From: a virus
Reading direction: 5' to 3' (one strand)
Length of the DNA stretch: 64,000 bases
IMG/VR virus record: IMGVR_UViG_3300025010_000004
Location: 49,295 to 113,294 of that record
Part shown: in pieces, positions 52,816-62,459 of the stretch
Layout of the letters: each line of letters starts with the position of its first letter
How positions within the stretch are numbered: the stretch's first letter is position 1
The notes under the pieces: model-generated
Told to the model about the DNA's origin: nothing
What the model saw: only the letters and a program-made list of their open reading frames with translations
The model's database searches: none
Program-made: the position numbers and the translations under genes

Positions 52816-53802
52816 ATGGCTACTCTTGGAAAAGAATATCAGCCTAGGGTAAAAGATGCCGCTAACGTACTCGTAGGTGTTGCTCAGGTTAGGGTTGGAC
52901 GACCTTCCGTGCGCGCTGCTGGTACTGCTGCTGTAAAGGCTGTGCAGTTTGTTGGAACAAGTGCTATTACTGTAGATACTTCTACTGGCACTAGTGTAGA
53001 TATCGTTAGACCTAGTGATATGTCAACTGGTGGGACATTGCCTACTGGATGTACCTTGGCAGCTTCTGGCACGTACACTGGCGATTACGACGGTTGTTTT
53101 ATTATTCGGGTAACTGACTCTACTACCGTTGATATTTACGGCCCGAATGCCTATAAGGATGCTGATGTTGCTATTTCTAGTCTTACTAACTACAATATGA
53201 AGTTGGCCGCTGCGACTACCTCTGGTGCTCTTATTTCGGGAACTCCGGCTACTTCGCCTACGGCTGGACAGACGTTTGTAGTTCCGGTCTGGTCGGGAAC
53301 TGCTCAGGATAAGAATCAGACTGGTATCGTGTCTCCTTACTCGATGTTTTCTGGGTCTACTGAGTCGGTTGGTGGTTTGAAATCTGCTTCGTTTTCTCCT
53401 AAACTCGAATCCGTAAAAACCTTGGAAGCGGGGTTTCCGTCTGAGGTATTTGATAGGATAGTCGAGCGCACGTCAGTTGAAGTGGCTTTTGAGAGTTTTG
53501 AATACACCAACGATAACATTCAATATCTTAAAAATATGGTATCGGAAATTATTAACGAAGCTAAACTTCCGTCTGTGCCGGTTGAGATAGTGATGCGCAC
53601 GCGCGGTAATAGCTTAATCAGCTTCTGGATCAATAATTGCAGTATTACCCAATTTCCGAGCTACTCCCCGATCTCCGATTATTCAGCCCTCACTTGGAGC
53701 CTCGGGACGACAAAGTTGACTGAGATAACAGGGGCCACTTCAGAATACAATGTCTGGCTTTCTAATGCTCCTATTTACACTGAACTTCTTTATACCCACT
53801 AG
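52816..53802 (+). CDS. Major tail tube protein, 328 aa
   Basis: An N-terminal GKEYQPRVKDAANVLVGVAQVRVG, a Thr/Ser/Gly-rich inserted part (50-170) and a C-terminal tube domain (VGGLKSASFSPKLESVKTLEAGFPSEVFDRIVERTSVEVAFESFEYT). The large middle may be a surface Ig-like or decoration domain. Strong TAGGAGAAATATATT and C/G-ending codons suggest high expression. Confidence 0.85.
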   Translation: MATLGKEYQPRVKDAANVLVGVAQVRVGRPSVRAAGTAAVKAVQFVGTSAITVDTSTGTSVDIVRPSDMSTGGTLPTGCTLAASGTYTGDYDGCFIIRVTDSTTVDIYGPNAYKDADVAISSLTNYNMKLAAATTSGALISGTPATSPTAGQTFVVPVWSGTAQDKNQTGIVSPYSMFSGSTESVGGLKSASFSPKLESVKTLEAGFPSEVFDRIVERTSVEVAFESFEYTNDNIQYLKNMVSEIINEAKLPSVPVEIVMRTRGNSLISFWINNCSITQFPSYSPISDYSALTWSLGTTKLTEITGATSEYNVWLSNAPIYTELLYTH

Positions 53803-53830
53803 ATAAGTATTTGATTTAACTAACTAAATT

Positions 53831-53884
53831 AAAGGGGCAGCGGATTGCAAGCCGTGGCAGAGTTTATCGCCTGCCAGCCCCTTT
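53831..53884 (+). terminator. Terminator after the tail tube gene
   Basis: AAAGGGGC/GCCCCTTT with an inner GGCAG/CTGCC stem, then CTTAATT. Confidence 0.75.
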
Positions 53885-53920
53885 CTTAATTAACGATACT
53901 TTTGATAAGAAGGAGTTTAA

Positions 53921-54589
53921 GTGAAGACTTGTACTAAATGTAACAGAGAATTGAGTATAGATAACTTTAATAAAGATTCTAAGAACAAGAATAGGCTACA
54001 GACTGTATGCAAGGACTGCATGAAGATTTATCAAGCAGCCTGGTACCAAGCAAACAGAGCCAAAAAGTTGGAGCAAGGAAAACAATGGCGTATAGATAAC
54101 AAAGAGCACCACTCGAAACAAGCCAAGGAATATAATAAAGCCAATAAAGATAAACAAGCCAAAGTAGCTAAAGAGTGGTATAATAACAACAAAGAGCATA
54201 GGCTTGAACTGTGCAGAATTTGGAATAGCAATAATAAAGATAAGAGAAAAATATATTCACACGTCCGAAGAGCATTAGTAGCCGGAATGCCCGGATCGTT
54301 CACTGTGGAAGATATAGAGCAATTAAAAATCGCACAAAATAACATTTGCCCTTTCTGCGGAGAAAGTATTAGTACTACTCATGAGATAGACCACATTATA
54401 CCAGTAAGTCGAGAAGGGTCTTCTAATTTCCCTAGCAACTTACAACTTTTATGCAGAACTTGTAATAGACAAAAGCAGAACAAAACTAACGAAGAATTCC
54501 TACACTACCTTAAAATAACAGACAAAGCTAAATACAATACAGCTTTAAATATAAAACTAGAAGCAACTAAATTTCAGGAGGCAGCATAA
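53921..54589 (+). CDS. HNH endonuclease with N-terminal zinc ribbon
   Basis: 222 residues. N-terminal CTKCNRELSIDNFNKDSKNKNRLQTVCKDC, a long basic Asn/Lys/Gln helix and the HNH: NNICPFCGESISTTHEIDHIIPVSREGSSNFPSNLQLLCRTCNRQK. GTG 53921 follows AAGGAGTTTAA. AT-rich and inserted between tail tube and chaperone genes; likely a free-standing homing endonuclease. Confidence 0.9.
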   Translation: MKTCTKCNRELSIDNFNKDSKNKNRLQTVCKDCMKIYQAAWYQANRAKKLEQGKQWRIDNKEHHSKQAKEYNKANKDKQAKVAKEWYNNNKEHRLELCRIWNSNNKDKRKIYSHVRRALVAGMPGSFTVEDIEQLKIAQNNICPFCGESISTTHEIDHIIPVSREGSSNFPSNLQLLCRTCNRQKQNKTNEEFLHYLKITDKAKYNTALNIKLEATKFQEAA

Positions 54590-54591
54590 TT

Positions 54592-54990
54592 ATGAGTTGG
54601 GAACGCATGAATGAAAAACTTTACTCCATCAGACTGAACGACAAAATGACAGATATCGAATGTCCCTACGGCAAGGTTGAAGCAGTATTTAAAGCTTTCG
54701 TTGGCGCAGGTGGCATCGTAACAGATGAAGGTGTCCAGACTGATATTGTTGGTCTGATTAACAATTTCGCAGTTGTAGGAGATATCATTCTTACTAAGTA
54801 TGACGATAAAGGTAAGATAGTAGAAGAAGGCAACTGCAGGAATCTTTCAGCCTCAGAGATCAGCGAGCTGTTTGAGATCGGTTCAGATATAGTAGAGGGT
54901 TTTTTAAACACCATTTCCAAACTAAACCAGAAAAAGAACCTGGGAATGGTAGACGAAAAAGGTTCGGAAAGCAAGACGAAGAAGGACTAA
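54592..54990 (+). CDS. Tail assembly chaperone (gpG-like), 132 aa
   Basis: MSWERMNEKLYSIRLNDKMTDIECPYGKVEAVFKAF and ASEISELFEIGSDIVEGFLNTISKLNQKKN fit a gpG-type chaperone between tube and tape measure. An in-register slippery site G-AAA-AAG lies at 54930-54936, from which a -1 shift opens a 124-residue extension to 55307. Confidence 0.85.
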   Translation: MSWERMNEKLYSIRLNDKMTDIECPYGKVEAVFKAFVGAGGIVTDEGVQTDIVGLINNFAVVGDIILTKYDDKGKIVEEGNCRNLSASEISELFEIGSDIVEGFLNTISKLNQKKNLGMVDEKGSESKTKKD

Positions 54991-55307
54991 CGGTAGATGA
55001 GCTTATCCTTTCTTTAGCAGACTGGCAACCATCCGAAGCTATACTGTATAGGTGGAAATATAGTTGGCCTGAAATTCTAAAGTTCTTTAACCGCAAGCAA
55101 AAAGAGTATGTGGAAAAGAGATCGGTAGACTATGATTTCTTAGTACAATTAGCAACCGCTGCTCTGGGTGGGAAAAGTTCGGAAGAACAGGTAGGGGTAG
55201 ACACTGGAGAAGGCATAGAGGAAATGACTGCGGAGCAGGAAGCTAATCTAAGAGCTATGTTAGGTGCAGATTTTAATACCGTCTATGGAAATAATGAGAG
55301 TAGTTAA
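54592..55307 (+). CDS. Frameshifted tail assembly chaperone (gpGT-like)
   Basis: Reading -1 after G-AAA-AAG at 54930 continues as KEPGNGRRKRFGKQDEE, then LTVDELILSLADWQPSEAILYRWKYSWPEILKFFN and ends YGNNESS at 55307. The -1 frame is open across the whole overlap and has no good start codon of its own, as in lambda G/GT. A second GAAAAAG at 54955 is out of register. The exact shift site is inferred. Confidence 0.82.
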
Positions 55308-55311
55308 TAAG

Positions 55312-55356
55312 TGGTGGGTTGAACTGGGTAAAGCCGAGTCTTGACCCACCATTTTT
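55312..55356 (+). terminator. Terminator between chaperone and tape measure
   Basis: TGGTGGGT and ACCCACCA with a 24-base loop, then TTTTT. Probably leaky since the tape measure follows without a clear new promoter. Confidence 0.65.
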
Positions 55357-55378
55357 AGTTTTTATATAGGAGATGGGT

Positions 55379-58300
55379 ATGCCAGCCAATGAGCGTTTAG
55401 GAATAGAAATACAATTTAACTTTGAAAAAAATCTAGAAGCCTCTATTTCTAAGATACAAGACGCTTTTAAGAAACTAAACGATCTTAAGATTGATCTTGG
55501 TATTAATAAACGTATTGGCGACGAGTTTAAAGGAACTGAGAAGTTCTTTGAAGAGTTTGCTAAGCAAAGTGGGCAGTCGTTTAACAAGTCAGCCGAAGAC
55601 GTTAAGAAGTTTAAAGAGCAACTAGCCGCTCTTCATACTCAGTTGTCAGCTAGAAAGAATGCTTACAATCTATTGAATCTTGAAGGCGCTTCTACGGAAA
55701 TCGACAAGCATCAAAAGAAGATAGCCGATTCAGTCAAAAAAGAAATTGAAGATAGAAATAGCGCCAATCAAAGAATTCTTAGAGCCTTCGCTGCGTACAA
55801 AGAGTCTAAACTAAAAGAAGAGGAGTCTCTTAATCAGAGGTCGCTTAGAGCTTTTGCTTCGTACCAAGAATCAAAAGATAGAGAAGAAGCAGCGGTTAAC
55901 AATAGGAGCCTAAGAAGCTATGCTAGGTTTCTAGAAGCAAAGCAGTCTATGCTTGATAGGCATAACCGTCAGATTGAAACTGCGCGTAAGATGATGTACA
56001 AAGACCAAGCCGACGCGGCAATAGGGTCTGGTAGCGCCTCTGCGTGGTCTGCTTCTATATCTTCTAGGATGCAGAATATAGTTGGAGTAGACAACACCAA
56101 GTGGGCAAGTGACATAGCTACTCAAGCTAAGCAAGCCGACCACTTCATGCAGTCGTTAGCCAAGCAAGGCTTGCGTATGGTTAACGGAGAGCTAGTACAA
56201 ATAACCAAAAGTGGAAAAGCTATGAACGATATGTTTTCTAAGCTTACCACTAGACTTATAGAGTTCTACTCAATCAGGAAAGTACTGTTCTTAATCTCTG
56301 GAGAGTTTCAAACTGCTTATCGGTCAGTAACAGATTTTAATCAGGCGCTTCACGACACTGCTGCTATTGCTAACGCTTCTAATAGTCAAATGGCTAAGTT
56401 ATCAGAAGCTGCTCTTCAAATTTCTACACATTCTAAATTCTCTGCTGCTCAAGTAATGGAATCTATGAAGATGCTGGCACAGTCTGGCGTCGAGTCAAAG
56501 GATATCCCAGAGGTAGCAAGGGCGGCAGACTTCTTTGCCACAGGTACAGGTTCAACTGCGCAGCAAGCTAGCCAAGTATTAACTACAGCTATGAACGTGT
56601 GGAAGATAGAAGCCAAGGATAGCACAAAGATAACCAATATTCTTACTGCTGCTCTTAACGCTTCTAAACTAGAAGTAGGGGATCTTTCTACCTCCTTTAA
56701 CTACTTAGCCAACCAGTCGGCGTTGTTTGGGAAGTCTATAGAAGAAACAACTGCGTTAATCGCAACTATGGCTAATCAGGGGATTAAGGCCAGCACTATA
56801 GGTACGTCTATGTCTCAGTTCATGACTAGACTAGCCGCGCCGACTCCTAAGTTTAACCAACTTCTTAAAGAGTATAATATAGCAGCAAAAGATATATCTC
56901 CGAAAACTCATACTATGGTTCAAATAGTAAAAACGTTTGAGGATGCGGTAAGTAGAACTGGAAAGAAGGGAGTAGAGGTAGAGCACATATTCCAGGCTTT
57001 AGAAGCTAGGGTAGGCAGAGGATTTGCTACGCTGGTACAGGCAGGTTCTGAAAAACTAGAATTAATGGAAAAGCGTATAACCAATACTAACGCTGCAGCC
57101 GTTGCGTGGAATGAGTCCATGAAGGGATTTCATGCCCAACTAAACGTGCTCCGTAGTGAGTTAGTAACAACGATTAACTCTCTACTTTCTGGGCTAGGTG
57201 AATCATTCAGGTCAATTGGCACCAAGATGCAAGACTTGCTTGTAGGTTTTAGAACAGGAACTGGAGAAATGGTAGTTCACGCTACTGCTATGACTACTGC
57301 TATCGCCGCCCTTTTCTGGACTTTGTATAGCCACCCTATTATAGCGGCTGTTTCATTAACCCTGGGCGGAGTTCTGTTTATTATAAAAGAGATAGGAGAA
57401 GCAGCAAACAAAACCGCTAGAGAGATCGAGGCAAGCACTACTAAGATGGCCGAGAACTCAGCTGAGTATCAGCGCAAAGCGGATGCCTTGTACACTATCT
57501 TAGGGTTAGTAGACAAAAACAACCTTGCAGAAGATGGAACTGTTAAAGTACAGGAGAAGAGCAGAAAGAAAATACAGGAACTTATAAATCTATACCCTAC
57601 TTTTTTCAAGGAGCTAGACGCTAAGAAACTTAAGTACGATGATATTACCTCCGCTATTAGAAGAATGAATGAAGAGCGGGATAAAGAAATACGCAGGGAT
57701 GTAGATAGCTACAACTCAAACGTACTTAAAACTGTACAGATTAGAAGAGAACTAGCTGACCTCGAAAAGGAAAGAGATAAAGAGTATGCAGAAGGTACTC
57801 AGGATTTCTTTGGCAACAAAGGTAGTGCTTTAGTAAATAGGAAAATAAAGAACAAGCAGATTGAGTTGCAGCAGGCGGAAAGTGCTATCAAAACACAAGA
57901 TGCCTCTTTAGCCCCTAATGGTGAATACGGAAAATATTTCAACGCAGGGGCAGGGGAGTATCTTTACAAGAAGCTAACAGATAAAGAAAAAGCTGAAGAA
58001 AAGGACAGCACTAAGCCTGAGTACGTAGCTCCACTTTCTAAAACTGAAAATGGACTTACTTTAGAGGATAAGTTAGAGAAGGATTTGGATATATTTAAAA
58101 AGAATCTATCCGACTATTCTAGAAAAACTACGGAGCTAGAAGAAAAGTCTAAGATGGATGGCCTAAAGGCCACTATGAAGTTAGACGAGAAGGTGCTATC
58201 TGACGGAAATGCTTCTTTTGAGGATAAGCTTGCGGCGTCTATGCGCCTACGGCAGAAGTGGGTAGAGTATTATGAAGCTGAATACCAGAAAGATGCTGCA

Positions 58301-59539
58301 GCAGCCAAGCGTGAATTGTTGGAAAAGTCTGGGGCTTATGGTCTTTATGAAGGAAATGGTGAGGCTGATAAAGCATTAAAAGCAAGGCTTGATGCTCTTA
58401 AGAAGGAAAGAGATGATAAAGTCTCTACTATACCTAAGCTAGGTGAATCCTTGCCTGATGAAGGTAGAGTAAAGATAACGTCTGATAGGCTGGAGAAGCA
58501 GGCCGACAAGGTTTTGTTCACTCGGCAGCAAGAAATAACGCTTCGCAAAGAAGATGCAGCCACAGCAGAAGAAGTGTTAGAGTTGACTATAAAGCAGACT
58601 GAGGCACAATTAGAAAACTCTGCTGCTAAGAAAAAAGCCTACGAAGACAATATATCTAGCCTTGAAGTTTGGGTTAGTGAAAATAATGAAAACAACAAGT
58701 ACTACAAAGAAAATGTGGACGCGCTTGAGTCTCTTAAAGACAAACATTCTGCGGTGGTGCAGCTTATAAAACAGCAGAACGCAGAACTAGCTAGACAGAA
58801 GGATAATAGTTTCGGCGGTAATTTCGGTAGAGGGGTTAAGAAGGGTTCCATAGGGTTTGGCACTACTAATGAGCGTACTGAGCAGCTAGGGGCTGATATT
58901 ACCTCTACTCTAGGAGATGGATTAACGTCTACTATAGACAATATGATTACGGCCCTAGGTAAAGGGCAAGATGCCTGGCGGTCTTTCAGGGAAGGGTTAG
59001 GCGGGATACTTAAAGATATCGGAGATATGCTACAGAAGTACATAGCTAAAATGATTGCAGTGGCTATAGTACAGAAGATAATAGGAATAGCCTCGTCTTT
59101 CGGGGGCGGTGCAGATATGGGCGGAGCACAGTTTACTCCTAGTCCTTATGAAACTACCGTTGTCGGCCCTGCAGGTTTTGCTGGCGGGGGCTACGTTACT
59201 GGAGGGGTTAAAGGTATTGATTCGGTGCCTGCTATGTTGGCTCCAGAAGAGTTTGTAGTTAAGGCAGAATCTGTTAGAAAGTACGGTGTTGATTTTATGA
59301 ATGAACTTAATGAAGGTAGGGTTAAGCGATTCTCTGACGGAGGAAGTGCGGGTGGTGCGGCTGCTACAAAAGAAAAAGCAGGCAGCTCTGAAGTAGGAAA
59401 TTTGCAAATTATAAATCTCGTAGATCCAAATACAATTCCACAGACTTCGGATGCCCAGATAATAAACGTAATAAACCTTGATATAGCGAAACGAGGCCCG
59501 ACATATAAAACGATTAAATTTGCACAGCAAGGAAATTAA
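55379..59539 (+). CDS. Tape measure protein
   Basis: About 1387 residues, predicting a tail near 200 nm by the usual 0.15 nm per residue rule. A TP901-type core at about 310-560 (TAAIANASNSQMAKLSEAALQISTHSKFSAAQVMESMKML, TSFNYLANQSALFGKSIEETTALIATMANQG), long coiled coils around it, a hydrophobic part (TAMTTAIAALFWTLYSHPIIAAVSLTLGGVLF) and a C-terminal GGYVTGGVKGIDSVPAMLAPEEFVV. Start moved to ATG 55379 because ATG 55373 touches AGGAG. Confidence 0.93.
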   Translation: MPANERLGIEIQFNFEKNLEASISKIQDAFKKLNDLKIDLGINKRIGDEFKGTEKFFEEFAKQSGQSFNKSAEDVKKFKEQLAALHTQLSARKNAYNLLNLEGASTEIDKHQKKIADSVKKEIEDRNSANQRILRAFAAYKESKLKEEESLNQRSLRAFASYQESKDREEAAVNNRSLRSYARFLEAKQSMLDRHNRQIETARKMMYKDQADAAIGSGSASAWSASISSRMQNIVGVDNTKWASDIATQAKQADHFMQSLAKQGLRMVNGELVQITKSGKAMNDMFSKLTTRLIEFYSIRKVLFLISGEFQTAYRSVTDFNQALHDTAAIANASNSQMAKLSEAALQISTHSKFSAAQVMESMKMLAQSGVESKDIPEVARAADFFATGTGSTAQQASQVLTTAMNVWKIEAKDSTKITNILTAALNASKLEVGDLSTSFNYLANQSALFGKSIEETTALIATMANQGIKASTIGTSMSQFMTRLAAPTPKFNQLLKEYNIAAKDISPKTHTMVQIVKTFEDAVSRTGKKGVEVEHIFQALEARVGRGFATLVQAGSEKLELMEKRITNTNAAAVAWNESMKGFHAQLNVLRSELVTTINSLLSGLGESFRSIGTKMQDLLVGFRTGTGEMVVHATAMTTAIAALFWTLYSHPIIAAVSLTLGGVLFIIKEIGEAANKTAREIEASTTKMAENSAEYQRKADALYTILGLVDKNNLAEDGTVKVQEKSRKKIQELINLYPTFFKELDAKKLKYDDITSAIRRMNEERDKEIRRDVDSYNSNVLKTVQIRRELADLEKERDKEYAEGTQDFFGNKGSALVNRKIKNKQIELQQAESAIKTQDASLAPNGEYGKYFNAGAGEYLYKKLTDKEKAEEKDSTKPEYVAPLSKTENGLTLEDKLEKDLDIFKKNLSDYSRKTTELEEKSKMDGLKATMKLDEKVLSDGNASFEDKLAASMRLRQKWVEYYEAEYQKDAAAAKRELLEKSGAYGLYEGNGEADKALKARLDALKKERDDKVSTIPKLGESLPDEGRVKITSDRLEKQADKVLFTRQQEITLRKEDAATAEEVLELTIKQTEAQLENSAAKKKAYEDNISSLEVWVSENNENNKYYKENVDALESLKDKHSAVVQLIKQQNAELARQKDNSFGGNFGRGVKKGSIGFGTTNERTEQLGADITSTLGDGLTSTIDNMITALGKGQDAWRSFREGLGGILKDIGDMLQKYIAKMIAVAIVQKIIGIASSFGGGADMGGAQFTPSPYETTVVGPAGFAGGGYVTGGVKGIDSVPAMLAPEEFVVKAESVRKYGVDFMNELNEGRVKRFSDGGSAGGAAATKEKAGSSEVGNLQIINLVDPNTIPQTSDAQIINVINLDIAKRGPTYKTIKFAQQGN

Positions 59540-59566
59540 TAAAATTTCCGCCTTTCAGGTATATAA
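59536..59566 (+). promoter_or_regulatory. Late-type promoter L4 (TTAATAAAA-N14-GTATATAA)
   Basis: TTAATAAAA at 59536-59544, overlapping the tape measure stop, and GTATATAA at 59559-59566, 21 bases before the gpM-like gene. Confidence 0.75.
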
Positions 59567-59587
59567 CTATAGTAGAGGTATAAATTA

Positions 59588-59971
59588 ATGTCAATACCAG
59601 CATACCCTGTAGTAGATGCTACCACTGGGAAAAAAATTAGAAATCCGTCTCGCCCTATTACGTACGGTGTTAAGACCAGCACTATTAAAGACCCATTTGA
59701 TAGCTCTCATAGTCAGAGACGCGCTAGGTCGAAGCCTATTAATACTTTTGAGTTTAAGTATGTAGCGTTAAATGCCACAGAATATTTAACTCTTAGAAAT
59801 TTTTTCATCTCAAGACTAGGGTCGGTAGAAGCCTTTACCTGGGTCGATCCTGTATCTAAAATAACGTACAAGGTAATTTTTGCTATGGACGTTTTCCAAG
59901 CCCAAAATACTTTTCATAATGTAGCTGGGCCTCTATACGAACTTTCAATAAAACTTGAGGAAGTACCTTAA
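59588..59971 (+). CDS. Minor tail protein (gpM-like), 127 aa
   Basis: INTFEFKYVALNATEYLTLRNFFISRLGSVEAFTWVDPVSKITYKVIF and a last YELSIKLEEVP are typical of the small beta-rich protein after the tape measure (lambda gpM or DUF2460-like). Overlaps the next gene by one base. Confidence 0.78.
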   Translation: MSIPAYPVVDATTGKKIRNPSRPITYGVKTSTIKDPFDSSHSQRRARSKPINTFEFKYVALNATEYLTLRNFFISRLGSVEAFTWVDPVSKITYKVIFAMDVFQAQNTFHNVAGPLYELSIKLEEVP

Positions 59972-60285
59972 TGTGCCCTAAAGATATTATAGAAAAAATA
60001 CAAGTTATGGCTGCTTTGCAACGCAAGGAAATCTGTGGTGTTGTACTAAAAGACAACACCATTATCCCAATAAAAAACGTTTCAAGCAGCCATAACACTT
60101 TTGTATTTGACAAGAGAGAATGGTTCACGTTGCTAAATACAAAACCAGACATACTATGTATTTACCATAGTCATCTAAATGGAAATACTGAACCTTCTGA
60201 AACCGATTTAAATTGTCAGAACATAATAATGTACGACTTTCTTATAGTAGCAGGAAACGATTGGAGCTACACACCCTATGCCTAA
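59971..60285 (+). CDS. JAMM/MPN metalloprotease-like tail protein (gpK N-half), 104 aa
   Basis: Complete JAMM site: Glu 20 (KEICGVV), His 66 and His 68 (YHSH), Ser 76 and Asp 79 (SETD) in the H-x-H-x7-S-x2-D pattern. In lambda this domain is the first half of gpK; here it is a separate gene and the NlpC/P60 half lies at 62425. Probably cuts or trims a tail or cell-wall target. Confidence 0.88.
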   Translation: MCPKDIIEKIQVMAALQRKEICGVVLKDNTIIPIKNVSSSHNTFVFDKREWFTLLNTKPDILCIYHSHLNGNTEPSETDLNCQNIIMYDFLIVAGNDWSYTPYA

Positions 60286-61363
60286 AAATCTAACCACACT
60301 ATTCAAAACAGAAGCTGTAGCAGAAGAACAATCGCAGCTTTTACATTTGATGACTCTAGAAGTACCTGATGTGCCTGACTTCACCTTTTGCGACAGCAAT
60401 GACGATGCTACCTATAATAGTGTAGTGTACTCTAAATTCCCATGTAAATTTAATGGAGTAGAGGTAACTAGCACAGGAGAGATTAATAAGGCTAATATAC
60501 AAGTCTCTAACGTAGACAGGACTATTTCGTCTATGCTAGAGAACTACAATGGTCTTAGGGGCTGTACTTTAAGAGTTAAGACTGTATTTGCTAAGTTTTT
60601 AGACACGGTAAACACAGGCTGGAAATTTAAAAATAGTGTGTGCGGGTGGGGAGCAAGTGGTGCTACATTAGCGACTGGTGGGGATGGCGTTTTAGTAACA
60701 TCTACGTCCAACGACCCTATGTTTTACATATCTAACTTATCATTTTCTGGTGCTACTTACACAAAGGTTAAGGTACTGATAAAACGAATAGCAGGTACTT
60801 CTTGGGAAGGTATTCTGTTTTATCACACCACACTACATGGGGCAACAGAATCTTACAAAAAGATAGCAGCACAACCTACCTATTTTTCTGACTATATAGA
60901 GTTAATTTATGATATGTCGCAACTTTCAAACGGCGGTGATGATTGGGTTACTAGCACCATAACCGATTTAAGGTTTGATTTTGGAAGTACAAACCAAGAT
61001 GCTTTCAAGATAGCATACATAATCGTAGAAGACGGCAATGGAAACATACTAGAAGTCCCAAACCCCGACGCTAGCACTACTTCGTTTTCAGAAGAAGTTT
61101 ATGTAATTGACTCGTACACTGCTAATGAAAGTTCTGTTCAATTTAATCTAGAGCCTTTGATAGACTTTAGCGTTAAACTACCTAGGCGCAGATATACCAG
61201 TGTTTGCTATTGGAGATATAAAGACCCGCTTACCTGCGGGTACACTGGAGAGTTGCCTACCTGTAAGAAAGATTTGGTAGATTGCAAAGCACATAATAAT
61301 TTGGCTAGGTTTGGCGCGTTCCCCGGTGTGCCATCACACGGGAGACGAACGCTATATTTCTGA
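60278..61363 (+). CDS. Minor tail protein (gpL-like, Fe-S type), 361 aa
   Basis: DUF2163/gpL-like: LTTLFKTEAVAEEQSQLLHLMTLEVPD, FNGVEVTSTGEINKANIQVSNVD, and a C-terminal region with Cys at SVCYWRYKDPLTCGYTGE, TCKKDLVDCKAHNN and RFGAFPG. In lambda gpL four C-terminal Cys bind a [4Fe-4S] cluster; the same spacing type is seen. About 90 extra residues lie between domains. The C-terminus is followed at once by a HNH gene. Confidence 0.83.
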   Translation: MPKNLTTLFKTEAVAEEQSQLLHLMTLEVPDVPDFTFCDSNDDATYNSVVYSKFPCKFNGVEVTSTGEINKANIQVSNVDRTISSMLENYNGLRGCTLRVKTVFAKFLDTVNTGWKFKNSVCGWGASGATLATGGDGVLVTSTSNDPMFYISNLSFSGATYTKVKVLIKRIAGTSWEGILFYHTTLHGATESYKKIAAQPTYFSDYIELIYDMSQLSNGGDDWVTSTITDLRFDFGSTNQDAFKIAYIIVEDGNGNILEVPNPDASTTSFSEEVYVIDSYTANESSVQFNLEPLIDFSVKLPRRRYTSVCYWRYKDPLTCGYTGELPTCKKDLVDCKAHNNLARFGAFPGVPSHGRRTLYF

Positions 61364-61391
61364 CAACTATTTGATTTTATTGAGGTTTTTT

Positions 61392-62459
61392 GTGAACGGC
61401 AAAGTATTTACTAGGCTTACAGTGTTAAGAGATGTAGGTAGAAATAAATGGGGCGAAGTTATTTGGGAATGTCTATGTGATTGTGGCAAATTAACAACAG
61501 CTACTACTCACATTTTAAATCGTGGTGATAAAAAATCATGCGGTTGTTTAGGTAAAGGCGGAAAGAAAAACTGTGTTGGAAATACATATGGAAAATTAAC
61601 GGCACTATACGAGATAGGAAAGATAAATAAGTCAGAAAGCATTTACTATTTCTGCAAGTGCGATTGTGGTAATACTAGAGAAGTTTCTGGTGATTGTTTG
61701 AGAAGTGGTGATGTAGTATCCTGTGGTTGCACTAAAAATAAGAAGAGGTTGGTAGGAAAACGGTTCGGAAAATTAGTAGTGGAATCCGAACACGGCAGAA
61801 GCAGTAACGGGTGTATTATATGGAATTGTGTATGTGATTGTGGCAAAAGAGTTACTAGAATGTTTGTGTCATTACATGAATCTTCTTCTTGTGGGTGTGC
61901 TGTAGTTAGACTAAACCAGTATACTCCTCCAATAAAAGATATTTCAGGCCATAGGTTTGGCAAATTAACGGCCATAAAAATATCAGGCAAGTCGCATGGA
62001 AAATATAAGTGGGAATGTTTATGCGACTGCGGAAATACTGTAAGTGTTCTGGTATCAGCACTAACTGGCGGAAAAACAAAGTCCTGTGGTTGTATACTAA
62101 AAGTAGATCGTACTGGACCAAACCACCACAATTATAACCCAGAATTAACGGACGAACACAGACAAGCAGGTAGAGCGTTCCCAGCATACGCAGTCTGGAG
62201 AACAGAGGTATACAGACGAGATAGTTTTACTTGCCAGTGCTGTGGAGAAGTGGGTGGAAAATTAAATGCGCATCACTTAGAAGATTACGCTAATAATCCT
62301 ACACTGCGTACAGAATTAAGTAATGGAGTTACTTTGTGTGAAAGTTGCCACGAAATGTTTCACAGTATCTACGGAAAACAAAACAGAAATTACAAATGGC
62401 AATTTGAAAAATTTAAAGAGCAATATGAGCTATCTAGACTATCTAAAAATTCCGCATAA
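61392..62459 (+). CDS. HNH endonuclease with repeated zinc motifs, 355 aa
   Basis: Start GTG 61392 with TGAGG; the longer frame overlaps the gpL gene. At least four repeats of the form FGKLTV-(x)n-W-E-C-x-C-D-C-G-(x)n-SCGC (EVIWECLCDCGKLTTATT; GKLTALYEIGK and FCKCDCGNTRE; WNCVCDCGKRVT; WECLCDCGNTVS) lead to the HNH: WRTEVYRRDSFTCQCCGEVGGKLNAHHLEDY and TLCESCHEMFHSI. AT-rich. It separates gpL from the NlpC gene, as an inserted homing enzyme. Confidence 0.88.
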   Translation: MNGKVFTRLTVLRDVGRNKWGEVIWECLCDCGKLTTATTHILNRGDKKSCGCLGKGGKKNCVGNTYGKLTALYEIGKINKSESIYYFCKCDCGNTREVSGDCLRSGDVVSCGCTKNKKRLVGKRFGKLVVESEHGRSSNGCIIWNCVCDCGKRVTRMFVSLHESSSCGCAVVRLNQYTPPIKDISGHRFGKLTAIKISGKSHGKYKWECLCDCGNTVSVLVSALTGGKTKSCGCILKVDRTGPNHHNYNPELTDEHRQAGRAFPAYAVWRTEVYRRDSFTCQCCGEVGGKLNAHHLEDYANNPTLRTELSNGVTLCESCHEMFHSIYGKQNRNYKWQFEKFKEQYELSRLSKNSA

